This document shows, in pieces, positions 1-10,386 of a stretch of 64,000 nt of DNA. The stretch's first letter is position 1. The number at the start of each line of letters is the position of its first letter. The stretch is taken from the NCBI GenBank assembly GCA_019915135.1, contig JAHLMK010000017.1, positions 1,116,001 through 1,180,000 of the forward strand, given 5' to 3'. Origin of the DNA: Strobilurus pachycystidiatus. Lineage: Eukaryota > Basidiomycota > Agaricomycetes > Agaricales > Physalacriaceae. Made by a program: the position numbers and the translations under genes. The notes beneath the pieces were generated by a model. It was not told the origin of the DNA, searched no databases, and saw only the letters and a list, made by a program, of their open reading frames with translations.

Positions 1-273
1 AATCACGAGTCCACTCCGACACCCACCGCTACCCAAACCTCAGAAACAGACGCTCAGCGCGAGGAGATACGGACATCAATACGACAGCAGATGCTCGCTG
101 GCGAGTTACCTGCCGAACCTGAACTGGAGCTGGACACTAGCGGCGGTGCTAAACCCAAACGGCAACCTGCTACAGCACCTTCCACGACGACGAAGTCCAA
201 GGCGTCGTCGAAGACTTTTGAGGAGGTGGAAGACGACGACTTTTTTGACAATGATGACGACGACGACGAGTAA
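1..273 (+). CDS. 3' end of an acidic-tailed protein (partial)
   Basis: An open frame runs in from the left edge in frame 1 and stops at 271-273. It encodes about 90 residues. The composition is low-complexity: Ser/Thr/Pro at the start, a short helical-looking stretch (REEIRTSIRQQM), then a Lys/Ser/Thr linker and an acidic tail (FEEVEDDDFFDNDD followed by more D/E). No domain is visible, so the family cannot be named. The start and most of the gene lie outside the window. The acidic Asp run makes mirror-image Ser/Val-rich ORFs on the other strand, which I treat as shadows. Confidence 0.6.
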   Translation, partial: NHESTPTPTATQTSETDAQREEIRTSIRQQMLAGELPAEPELELDTSGGAKPKRQPATAPSTTTKSKASSKTFEEVEDDDFFDNDDDDDE

Positions 274-280
274 ACAGACA

Positions 281-1924
281 TATTCGATCTGTCGAGATTG
301 CCTCAATACATGACTTTGACTGGCAGCCAATTTCCCCTGTGGGTGGTGGCGTTGAGTACCAGAGTGGCAACCCTGGGAGCGCAACTAGCTCAACCAATGA
401 AGTGGTGGGCGCCTTTATGACGGTAATTGATGGTCTCTGGACGGTCAGTGCATCGTACGCGTGCCAGCGATATCACTGTCTCAGTCTGTCTGGTCAAGGA
501 TTCGAAAATCTGTGAACAGATAATCGCGAGAGCTTGCCACTCCAACCTGCATAGTGCCGGGTATCGATTCCCGAAAATCAAAGTTGGTCCAGGTTTGTTT
601 GCAATGACATGTATGGAGAGAAGTACGTTCTCCGTCAGACTGATTTGCTTTCGCATGATTGTGAAGCTTGCCGACAGGTATAGACTGTTGCAACCTTTTC
701 TCGAAATCTGCGAGTCCTTGAACGTGACACTCGCCGCGAGTGAATGGAGGCCGACACTCGGTACTGTGGAATCTAGCGCAGCTTGAAAATCCGCAGTGCG
801 GCGGCGCTTGGCAGTGAATTAGCGTGAAGGCGCAGCTCTTCTTGAGGGACAGTCGTGGTACCGGGCGCCTGACTGATGTAGATCCGTGACAGTATAGCAT
901 GAACTTCATAATTCGTGGATTTCGTAAAGAGTCGTAATCAGCTTGCGCTGCTGTCTCAACCGAGTACGTCTTGTCGTCGTCAATGCGAGATCTTTCCTTC
1001 GTTGTATTCTCCACTGGATTCAAAGTGCATCAGATAGCCCAACATTTTGTAGTATGAATGTGTACCTTTGCAACTGTTTGCTATGGCGACAACATCCACA
1101 GGCCAGCATGTTGAGCGTCCACACCAGGAGATCGGCGACAGCTGTACATGGAAAATGAGTACGAAGTACGCCACCGGAAAGAGTTGCACTATAGATACTT
1201 ACAGTTCACAAGCCAGACAGCAACGTCTGCGATGGCTATGACTGTCCACTTCAAGGCATCGATGAGGCAGATCCAGGTATCTGTGAAAGGGTTGAACACG
1301 GCTTGTCGCTACGCCGCTTGATGCGAATAATCCTGACCACCGATACAAGAGAATACGCAACTGATACATTGCAAACGATGAGTCGAGTACGAGTAATGAA
1401 CGGGAAGCGCAATCTTACCCCATGGCTGAATCAGTCAGTGGATACCCTTACTGTATGCGATGCGCGGAAACTCAGTGCAGGCAGTGGTCTCAAAGCGGTG
1501 ATCGAAGGACGAAAGACAAGACACAGGGGCTATTAGCATTGCTGCCCTAATTTGGACCTCACGCGCACGTGGAACGTTTCACCATTTCAATTTGCGAAGT
1601 TCGCGAGAGTTCGCGTTGTCAAACTTCACGGTAAGGCTTATCGGCGCCGTCGTATGGCGCTGATTCAAGAAGTCGATAGCAGGAGCGGTGCACGACTGGG
1701 GCAATCTTGGCTGTACGACCGCCGCTCGCCTCCGAACTCGAGTCTTGAGTCTTGAGGATCAGCCTGAGGCGACATGAATCTGCCCTTGGGCGATAACACT
1801 GGACAGCACTGGCCTGCTTGGTGACTGTTGTGATATTGACACCCTGAACTTGGGTATGTCTAAGATCCGTTCTCTGAAAAGGAGCACTTTCTAAACAGGA
1901 GCTATCTGACGTCTCATCTTCACC
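281..1924. other. Gene-poor stretch with a probable decayed membrane-protein locus
   Basis: No intact gene is seen. On the minus strand around 1200-1290 there is a hydrophobic segment (TDTWICLIDALKWTVIAIAD) followed by a plausible intron start at about 1193. A second hydrophobic piece lies near 1075-1130 (VADLLVWTLNMLACGCC). A hydrophilic tail follows at about 900-1018. The pieces look like exons of a multi-pass membrane protein, but splice phases cannot be made to agree and stops intervene. A relic is the simplest reading. The overlapping plus-strand ORF at 427-786 has no recognisable features. Confidence 0.3.
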
Positions 1925-2718
1925 ATGACTTACGGACAGACCACCTTCCCCCTCTCCTTACCCAATGGCGCCATATACACTGTCAGAAGACACCCTCGCT
2001 TCTATTTCGCGGATGGAAATGTGATTTTCCAGGTGAGGAGAACGCCGTGCATCGTTTGCGAACGTCGAACTTACGCATTGAATTCAGGTAGAGGGATGGC
2101 TCTACAAAATGCACCGCTACTTTTTCGAACGTGATTCGTCCGTATTCGACTCCATGTTCTCTCTTCCCTGTCCTGAGGGCTATATTCCGGAAGGTCAGGT
2201 CGATGAGAACCCAATCATGTTGGAAGGCATCGAGGCTAGAGACTTTGACCGGTTGCTGTCATTACTGTACCCGGAGTGAGTGCCATCTCACCAAATTGAT
2301 TTACTATCGCTTATTTGCACTCTCAGAAGCTTCAAGTCCTGCGAGATCGAGACGGCAGATGAGTGGATCTCTGTTCTCAGCCTAGCAACTCGCTGGGAGT
2401 TCTTGTCCCTTCGCGAACTGGCCATTGCGAGGTTGAATTCGACGATGCCTCCTAAGTATAGACAAAATCACGTTGTCTCCTGCTGATAGGATTGTGTTGG
2501 GACATCGCTTTGAGCTTACCGAGTGGCTCTTACCTGCTTTCAACGAACTCTGCCTGCGGAAGGAGGCCCTCACGCTGGAAGAAGGCGAGAAGCTTGGTGT
2601 CCGGAATATTATCAATATCGTGCAAGTACGACAGGCTATTCGGTATCCTTCCAACCTCAATCGGTCCGTTGAAGGCCTACTCAGCCTCGTACAAGAAATG
2701 TGCAACACGAGATGCTAA
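1925..2718 (+). CDS. BTB/POZ domain protein (BTB gene 1)
   Basis: Three exons are clear: 1925-2032, 2088-2275 and 2327 onward. The protein (~240 aa) starts with a short leader ending in a FYFADG motif. The BTB core follows (VEGWLYKMHRYFFERDSSVF), then the helical tail with RDFDRLLSLLYPE and ADEWISVLSLATRWEF. The distal part WLLPAFNELCLRKEALTLEE matches the region after the BTB fold in many basidiomycete paralogues. BTB proteins usually act as dimerising adaptors; no partner can be inferred. The frame breaks at about 2455-2461. Either a 34-nt intron (2456-2489) is removed, which is very short and would delete conserved residues, or there is a 1-nt indel. It is a paralogue of the gene at 10387. 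Confidence 0.75.
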
Positions 2719-2944
2719 TGGACCCACGGGCGTTCCGCGTTTGCGAGACAATGTTCTTGATAAAACAGACAGATAAATTTATATGCGAGTGACTATGTAC
2801 GTGTTAAATGTTAATATACAGTTTGTGAAGTCGAAGATATGCCTGGGAGTCCAAGTTATCTCGACAGTGGTATCAAACTTTCGCCTCTGGGTATATATCC
2901 CCACGTGAATACAGCGAGAAAAGCAGGGGAGCGAGGCTAAGGAA

Positions 2945-3966
2945 CTATTTCGTAAAGACGCGAAGACCGCACAACGGGTGAGAGGGAACGACGCTTTCAC
3001 GAGCAGCGGTAGTGGCGTTGCGTGGGGAAGACTCCTCAATTTCAAAAGGCGCAACCAGGCGCCGGTCAGACAATGGAGCAAGGCCGGTCGGCCGCATGGG
3101 AGGTGGTGCGGTAACGATGAGCTGTTGCAAGTGTCAGTGACATTGCACTGGAAGGAATAATGGAGGACTTACGGGAACAGGATGCAGTTCCGATTCACCA
3201 GCGTCGTCCTCGCTCTCGTAATCTACAGGGACATCCGGCCCACACAACCTCTGCAGCGGGTGCAGAGTGAATGGGCGAGGGGCGGGTTTCAGACCATCCA
3301 AACACAAGTCTTGGATGACTTGAACGGGAATTTGATAGAGTTGAATGTCAACTTCGCGCAGACACTCGACGTTGACCGAGATGCCGGCGCTCAGCAGAGG
3401 AAGTACCTGTTCCAACTCCTCGTGGAACAGTTCTGCAGGAGTCTTGGTTTCAGCGCGGGCTTCCGGTACGAGGGCATCACATGCAAATGACATGGAGGGA
3501 ACCTTCTCTTCATCCAATTCCCCTTGTTCCCAAGGAGAGAAAGCAGACTGAGAAGGGTAAGGGCGGCTGTGAAAGCGGCTCGTCGAAGGAATAGAGATGA
3601 TCTGTGCCTCAGAATCGTCAATGTTCTCGTCCTCTGAGTTGTCGGAGTCCGCGTAGGCTTGTAAGATGTCATCGTAGAATGATGCGGTGAAGACAGCTTG
3701 GGGTGTAGACACGTCGAAAGACGGGACAGTAAAATTCAAAGAAAATGGGGACGGAGTCGGGGCGAAAGCATCGTCAATGTTGAAAGGCGACCCAAGGTTA
3801 ACATCCAGGACGACGTTAAGCTGCAAGTGCTTCAGTTCGTGCTATTCTGACGCGTCAAAGAATGGCCGACCTTGTAATCGTCGTGGCGAGGCAAGTTTAT
3901 GGCTAAACCCGGACGCTGGGTTTGTTTAAGGTGTTGACCAGTCCGTTGAGCCGAGGCAGGAGCCAT
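2945..3966 (-). CDS. Hypothetical protein, three exons
   Basis: Spliced from 3966-3871, 3820-3173 and 3121-2945, all in phase 0, giving 306 aa. The ATG at 3966 opens MAPASAQRTGQHLKQ. It was preferred because exon 1 joins exon 2 exactly at an intron of 50 nt and because a TATA box lies about 115 bp upstream. Exon 2 is acidic and Ser-rich and contains a predicted amphipathic stretch (FHEELEQVLPLLSAGISVNV). The C-terminus is basic and Pro-rich. No domain is recognised. Its Asn/Leu-rich opening (LNVVLDVNLGS) loosely recalls the hypothetical gene at 6241, but homology is not established. The plus-strand ORFs over it are shadows. Confidence 0.6.
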
Positions 3967-4077
3967 TGACAATGAAGACAGGTTGGATGAATGAAGGCGA
4001 AGGCTGTAGAGGCAAAGCACTGCTGAGCGTGATCTGAGACGAAGGTGGGACTGGAATGCGCATTTCTGCTGCGCCCA

Positions 4078-4085
4078 GTTTTATA
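4078..4085 (-). promoter_or_regulatory. TATA box of the hypothetical gene ending at 2945
   Basis: TATAAAAC on the minus strand, 112 bp before the ATG at 3966. This spacing fits a TSS about 30 bp downstream and a short 5' UTR. Confidence 0.45.
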
Positions 4086-4179
4086 GGGCAAAACTCGGCC
4101 AATCTGGGAGCGATCTCGGCGTGCAGATGGGACCATGGGTGCCCCAGATGTCGCCACGTGTCGCGAAATGCACATCGCG

Positions 4180-6130
4180 TCCCGATCCTAGATTCCTAAT
4201 GTAGTAACTAGCAGATGACGACGGAAAGTCTGAAACTTATAATTGGCCCCTACTGTACATTGTAGTGCGTTTCAACAGAGTCCAATGGCTCAGACGAGTT
4301 GCATTGATCAGACAACGTATAAAGCTCCTCCTAGCCGTAAATCTTCTGAAGGCTTCGATTGCTATAGCGCTTCGTGAGAAAAATGAATTCGGGGCAGTTT
4401 CGGGACCCGAATCGAGGCTTGGCGAGTCCGCAGTTGGCTTGCAACGGCACTCGTCCGTCATGATGGAAGTCAGGCAGCTACACTAATCAAACTGATAGTC
4501 TTTGTAGAGCCGCAGCCCAACGCAGCCTAGGCACGAGCTTGAACTTTCTTCTCAGCAAGAGCATCGTCATTCGAATTTCGAAGACAAGATAGTGCGACGA
4601 CTCCGACGAGGCGCCGTTAAGCATGATGCTATCGTCTCGTCGTCAATGAAACCGGCCACATGCAGAGGTAAGTATCAGTGACAGATCCAGACACCGACCT
4701 AGATGGCGCCCTCTGATGCCCACTGGCAACACTTCCCGTAACTGTGAAGTATTCAAGTATTCATCCCATAATAAAACACTCAAGTTGGCTCGTCACTGTC
4801 TTGCTGTACACCTCGACTGTTCGCAAAAACATCAGATATACAAAGCGATGCGCAGAATGACAACGTCGAAGCGTGGGCCTCCTTGACTGCGTACCCTGGA
4901 GTAATCGTTGACGGTCATAAGTTAGTAACGCTTGAGAACTGAGTTGCCGTTAGTATCTTCCCTGAGCCGCAACATTAAGGCACTTGACCAAATTGAGCCC
5001 AAAACCACGTCCGCTCGGCGCTACGATCCCGCGGAGGCACTTTCCGTGAGGCTAGTGAGTTGGACAGAGGAGATACCTTGGAAATACATTGGGTTGAATA
5101 TGGAGTCAAGTCAGCACTATACGTACCACCTGACGACTCTACTCACTCGGCACTCAGTATGGTTTGACTCCAAGGCAGCTCTCACGCCGCTGGAGTGATA
5201 GATGAAACGGCGATGGATGCACGTTGACAACAGCGCGGTGAAGCGAGTTCGTCAACCGTGACTATCGAGCAATGCATTGCCTTCGAGTCGTTGTCAATTT
5301 GGTCCGAGAAATCTCAGACACTCAGAGTCTGTATCTAGTCTGAGTCATTCGGGCCGTTAACAACAGATTGCAGAATGAATATTAGGCCAAAGTACCACCG
5401 GCACCATGTCGCAAAGGGTATAAAGAGAGAGGCAGCGGCCTGTGCATGAGACCTCTTGGATTGACGAGTGTGGAATATACCTGTTTACAGGTATGGACGA
5501 CATCTTGAATGCGAACTGCCCAATTGAAGGGTAAAAATGATACATAAGATCATCGGTGACTCGGTACAGTAGCAGAAACCGCAGAGACCCAGTGCAGATA
5601 GATCAGGAGATAGCAAGAAACAAGCGTGAGCGGAGATGTCGGTGACAGAGATGTCGGTCGCGTATAAAGAGGTTACTAATACGTGGCTATCAACCGCTGA
5701 TCGTGGGAAACAGCTGATCGTGAGGCTTGAGCAGCCACGATCGATTGTTGAAAACGTGTATCTCTGACTCGGCCCTGCTCTAACCCGACGCTCACCGTTC
5801 AGCTTAGAGTATATTTCATTGCAGCAGTCTTCAACGAACTGCTCTGATATGGTCCGCAGAAGCCACCCGTTGCCAGACTAACCAGGATCCGTCGGCCAGA
5901 GCATGGAGGTCTTCGCTGTCTACTATAATGAGGCAACTTTGGTTTGGCCTATGACCCGGGATTGGCCATATTACCTGGTTGGTGCCGGTGAAGACGTCAA
6001 CGCGTCAACCCTTTAGATGGCCTGGTTTGGCAATAACGGCCTTCATGGGCCACCCAAGTGGCCATCAATTCGCATTGTCCGTCCACAATCAACAACAATG
6101 GCCACAAGTTCGATCACGCTGTGGACAGCG
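4180..6130. other. Intergenic stretch without a recognisable gene
   Basis: About 2 kb between divergent genes. ORFs here are under 90 codons and show no splice-linked continuation or family motif. Minor direct repeats are visible (GAGATGTCGGT at about 5633 and 5648; GCTGATCGTG at about 5696 and 5712). Confidence 0.5.
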
Positions 6131-6141
6131 TCGCGTGCGGC

Positions 6142-6150
6142 ATATATATA
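6142..6150 (+). promoter_or_regulatory. TATA box of the hypothetical gene at 6241
   Basis: ATATATATA lies 91-99 bp upstream of the ATG at 6241, a normal spacing for this genome. Confidence 0.4.
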
Positions 6151-6240
6151 ACATGTCTGGCACCGTCTACCTGCTCCCCAGAAAGCGCTCTTTTGCCCTC
6201 AGCATCAACTAGCACCTGAACTCGGAGATCCCGCTGCAAC

Positions 6241-6972
6241 ATGAACACGCTACACATTGAGATACTGGATGCCCAGCGATTTAATGTCGACCTCCGCACG
6301 AAGGTACGCACCTGTCTCTTAGGTTGTGTCCAGTGTTGACTTTGAGTGTAGTTGCCGCTCTCACCCTCTTCGACATTATTCTTCGACGTTGTCAAGGAAT
6401 CCATGATCTCTGAAGAGGGGGACTTCCATGCTATGCTATCCTCCCCGCGCCATAGTTTGGCTTCGTCGGCCTCGTCATCGTCAACTACATCCTCCGGTAG
6501 TGACGACAACGACGACTTCATTGCACTCTTCCAGGCGAGGCAACTAAAAGGTCTTGATCTGGAGGCCCAGCGTTTTAGCACATCCGAAATTGATGTGAAT
6601 GTCAATTTCTCTGCTCGGACTGTCTGAGTCTGACTTGGGTTTTAGGACCAAGGAGAATTCGATTCTCCTGCAACACTTGTGTATTTCGAGGACGGCTCCT
6701 TAGAGCATTCATTCACTTACGAGCACCACGGCATGGAGCTGCCTGTAACGCGCACCATTACACGTCCCAACTTCAAGGTCTTTGGCGGCTGCTCATCGAG
6801 GTCGTTCGAGGAGTCTGTTGATGCGCTTCTATGCCCTAAACACGCGGTGGAGGTTATGGTCGAAGTTGAGGTTGTTGAGCACCGCGAGGCAGTGTGGGAC
6901 GAGGCAGTGAAGAGGGCGCTCAAGAAGACGCGGCGTCTCAGCAAGCGGGACGCTATTTACGTTGAGATGTAA
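6241..6972 (+). CDS. Hypothetical protein, three exons
   Basis: Exons 6241-6303, 6352-6594 and 6646-6972 join in phase 0 across introns of 48 and 51 nt, giving 210 aa. The middle exon contains a Ser-rich run followed by an acidic patch (GSDDNDDFIALF). The last exon is more structured (VYFEDGSLEHSFTYEHHG, VMVEVEVVEHREAVWDEA) and ends in a basic helix (KRALKKTRRLSKRDA). I do not recognise the family. Extending exon 2 to the first stop would need a 24-nt intron, so the donor GTGAAT at 6595 was chosen. Confidence 0.65.
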
Positions 6973-7213
6973 AGTGAGCTGTACATATGAGTCCAGTCTT
7001 CCACTGTATTTGGTATCTACCGTATCGCATAACTGTATTCATATTTATTTGCCTTGGCCGATATTGCACCGTGTATTTCTACCACCATATTGGGCGTCAG
7101 TGGCAGTAGTTAGGGCGTTCCTCTGGCGAGCACGTGAGCGCGCCATCTCTTGTTTACGACCCTCATCACTGACATCAGCCCTTTACTATTGTTGCACACT
7201 ATCTATTCGTATC

Positions 7214-9651
7214 ATGGCGCCGGCGAAGAAGCGTACAAGGACCGACACGGAGGAGAAGGAGAATGTACCCGCGAAGCGCGCGCGCAAGGAGGCCGCGCCG
7301 AAAAAGCCCAAAATGATAGGCGGGATGGTCGATCTGCCATTGGACGTGTGGTATGAGGTACGTGGCGGACTGTCTGTTGCTGGCTCGAACTTATGGAATG
7401 CAGATATTCAGCCTTGTCGAGCCCCTCGACCTGCTGCATTTGGCGCGCTCAGCCCGACTTTTTCGCCGTACGCTAATGAGTCGCGCGTCCTTGACCGTCT
7501 GGCAACGTTCTCGCAAGCTTAACTATCCCGGCATGCCTCCACCGGGCGACGTGATGTCGGAACCGGCCTGGATCAATCTGCTCTTCCGCAACTACTGCCA
7601 TGTATGCATTCAGAGCCGTCCGTCGCCCGACCATTAACTAAATCTGCCTAGGTCTGCCTTACGACAGTTCGCCGCGTCGTGGACTTCGACCTCGGAATGC
7701 GGATTTGTGCCAAGTGCGCCCCCAGCGAGTGCGCGATTCTGAAATTGAGCGATTGTCTGCATCTAACTGCATTCCTAGGCTGATTGCCTTGAAAGACATT
7801 CCTGAGGAGGATAAGATGTTTACTTGCATGATACCATCCTCTAGAAATGGTATCTCGCTCCCTCGATTCTTTGGGCCACCATTGATACGCGTTCGCTTTA
7901 AGCTCCCCACAAATCACTCAAAAACCAACGCGTCGTTAGGCGGCAACAACTCGAACAAGCCAAATCGCACCACAATGGGCTCGTTACCAACGAAGAAAAG
8001 TCGGCCTATATACAGCGATGCAAAGAACAATGCGATGCTTTCTCAGACGTGATTGCACCGTGCTCTATAGTCTTTCTTTCGTCACCATACTCACTCCTTT
8101 CTTCCTCAGCATGCCTCCGATGGATCTCTGTGGTTTGCTCAAATGGCGGACAATCGTGAGGAAGATCTCCAGAAGATCAAGCATCAGCGTAAAGTGAAGT
8201 GAGTCTGAGTGGTCTCATGCCTCAGGATTGCTCGTTGAATCTCGAAATAGCATCTTTGGGATGCTCTTGCGCCACGGGTACGAAGAAGAATTGGATGATG
8301 ACGACTGTCTCGACCTTCTCGATGAACACCCTTTCGTCAAACAGCCCCGCGTACTGACGCCGCAGAGTAAGTCCTCTTTGCTCCGATGTGAGGTTCTGCT
8401 GAATATGGCGTGCAGCTTGGATTCGTCACAAAGACGAAATGCTCGCCTTCATGGAAACCTTGAGAGAGAAGCGTCTCAAAGCGGAGCGGGACGAGATAAT
8501 CGCGGAACGGAAAACGCAAGCCGAAGCCGTTCTCCAGGTCCTCAAAAACACGGTGCTTGTCCCCCCCATTCCTCGCGACGGCCCTTACGTTCAGGCGCAA
8601 CCTTCGACTGTTGACTGGTGCAATCTCCCCAGTGTCAAGGACTTGATCGAACGGCCAGTCGAAGAAGATGTTGACTTTGGCATGTGGGCAGAGTTGATCC
8701 GTCAACTGAATGTCGAGGTTGAGGATTGGTCAGATGTCGTTCACTTGAGACTTTTCAAGGTCATTTCCCCAAGGTTCCAGTTCAAGAAGCTTTTCTTCAT
8801 TTGCTCAGCTGTGGCGTGCAACTGCGGCGCCGTGTTGTTCTACCCAGAAGTCCTTTTCCATCTCTGCACGACTACAACTAGCGTCGAGTGGTCCAAGGTC
8901 TCTTCTCAGGATATCACCACCCTCGAATCGATTTACCCGTATGGTCTGACATACGTACGCCGGGCATGGACCGCAGAGGATTTCTCTCTAGATCCTATTC
9001 TGACCAAAATCGTCGCTGGTGTAGCATCACTCCTCGGCCTAGATCCATCGAAAACCAAGGCAGAGACTATGGACGAACAAAAGGTCTATTTTCGATGTGT
9101 TGATTGCGATCATGAAGACCACCTAGAACCGGAAGGTCGGGTCGACGCCATCGTGAAGCATCGATTCAAGGTCAACAAAACCATGCCTACATCTAGGACG
9201 AAGAAACCGAGACAGTATCTGTTTGGGTGGCGCAAATATGTGAGTGTCACTCGTCACTACTCCTCCCATGCTCAAGCCTTTTGACAGGTGTCTCATCTGT
9301 ACTTCAACGGGTTCACTGGAAAGCTCAAGAAGTCGAGAGTTGAAGTCATCCCGGAAAGCGCTCTGACGCGCCGGCCGCTGGCTACACTTTGTCGGGAAAT
9401 GGACTGGATTTGCATGCGTTGTCGCGATACTTGTCACGAGAAGCTTCCAACGGACCTTGACGACATTCAGTTTCATATTAGAGTAATGTGAGTCGCTTCT
9501 TTTGCTCTCTACAAACTTCTTGACCGAAACTTCCTGTATTGGAAGCCACAATATCGACTTGGCCAATCAACAAGAGCACGTCGACTACTGTAAACTGCCC
9601 GGAACGCCGTCGAAAATAGCGCGCACTTCATTGATCATGGAGGCGAAATAG
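7214..9651 (+). CDS. Large F-box protein of the basidiomycete type
   Basis: About nine exons. The first are 7214-7357, 7404-7601 and 7652 onward; later ones were joined through introns near 7726-7775, 7850-7902, 8051-8109, 8200-8250, 8370-8413, 9240-9287 and 9488-9541, all of which keep frame. The N-terminus is basic (AKKRTRTDTEEKENVPAKRA) and looks like a nuclear localisation signal. The F-box follows (MVDLPLDVWYEIFSLVEPLD), typical of SCF ubiquitin-ligase receptors. Two coiled-coil-like segments come next, then a Cys-rich C-terminal half (FRCVDCDHEDH; CMRCRDTCHEK) that may bind metal. The substrate is unknown. The small intron in the third exon is inferred from a CTAAC branch site. Confidence 0.7.
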
Positions 9652-10278
9652 GAATTCACATTAGGTGTTTCGTATAGTGTTGGTCTCGGATGACGTTTGT
9701 TTGTAGGCTGGTTGAATGATGTTTCGTACTACTACTGTGCAATTGTGATACTGTCCCGTCATCATGCACCTCTTTCGCTTTGGACAATTCGATTCTCTTC
9801 GGTTCTCGTAAGTTGATTCCAGTGTTTGCATCTCCTCAGTCGGCTTCTCAGGCGAAAGGGGGGTTGCTTGTGAACATTGGACTCCTTCGAGGAAGTCATA
9901 AGACTGAGAGGCTACCAAGAGTCAAAGTGATGCGTCGGAGTACTCTACACGAATGGCAGATCGGTTGGGGTTGATGAATTCCTGAGAAAGGACCTCCTCT
10001 CACGTTATATAGCTGGGAAGGTTTACTTCGACGTACATACGATTGCTCATCCAAGAATTGGCAGGCTGCAGGCGCGTACAGTCACTGTAGATGAGTCACG
10101 AGTCAGAATGCTTTCGATCGATCTTTTCTTCCACCATCATGAGCGCTTGTGTAGGCACTGCTTCGCATCGTATCTGCAGTGTTGCACGCAGCTAGCGGCA
10201 CAAGGCGCCTAACCTCATTGGTGGATCACCTGTGTTGGGTTGTTGTGCACCGGGCGTGGATGATTGGCGCCGAAGGCG
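9652..10278. other. Intergenic region between the F-box gene and BTB gene 2
   Basis: Only short overlapping ORFs are present, none with a family signature. The right part holds the promoter of the next gene. Confidence 0.5.
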
Positions 10279-10285
10279 TGTATAA
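10279..10285 (+). promoter_or_regulatory. TATA box of BTB gene 2
   Basis: TATAAAG lies 102-108 bp before the ATG at 10387. Confidence 0.45.
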
Positions 10286-10386
10286 AGCGGCTCTCCCATG
10301 GACGTAATCAATACACGCCTGCTCGGAACCTCCACAGCAGCGACTGTTGGGTTTCTACTTCAAGCCCAGCTCCCATAGACGTCGAC

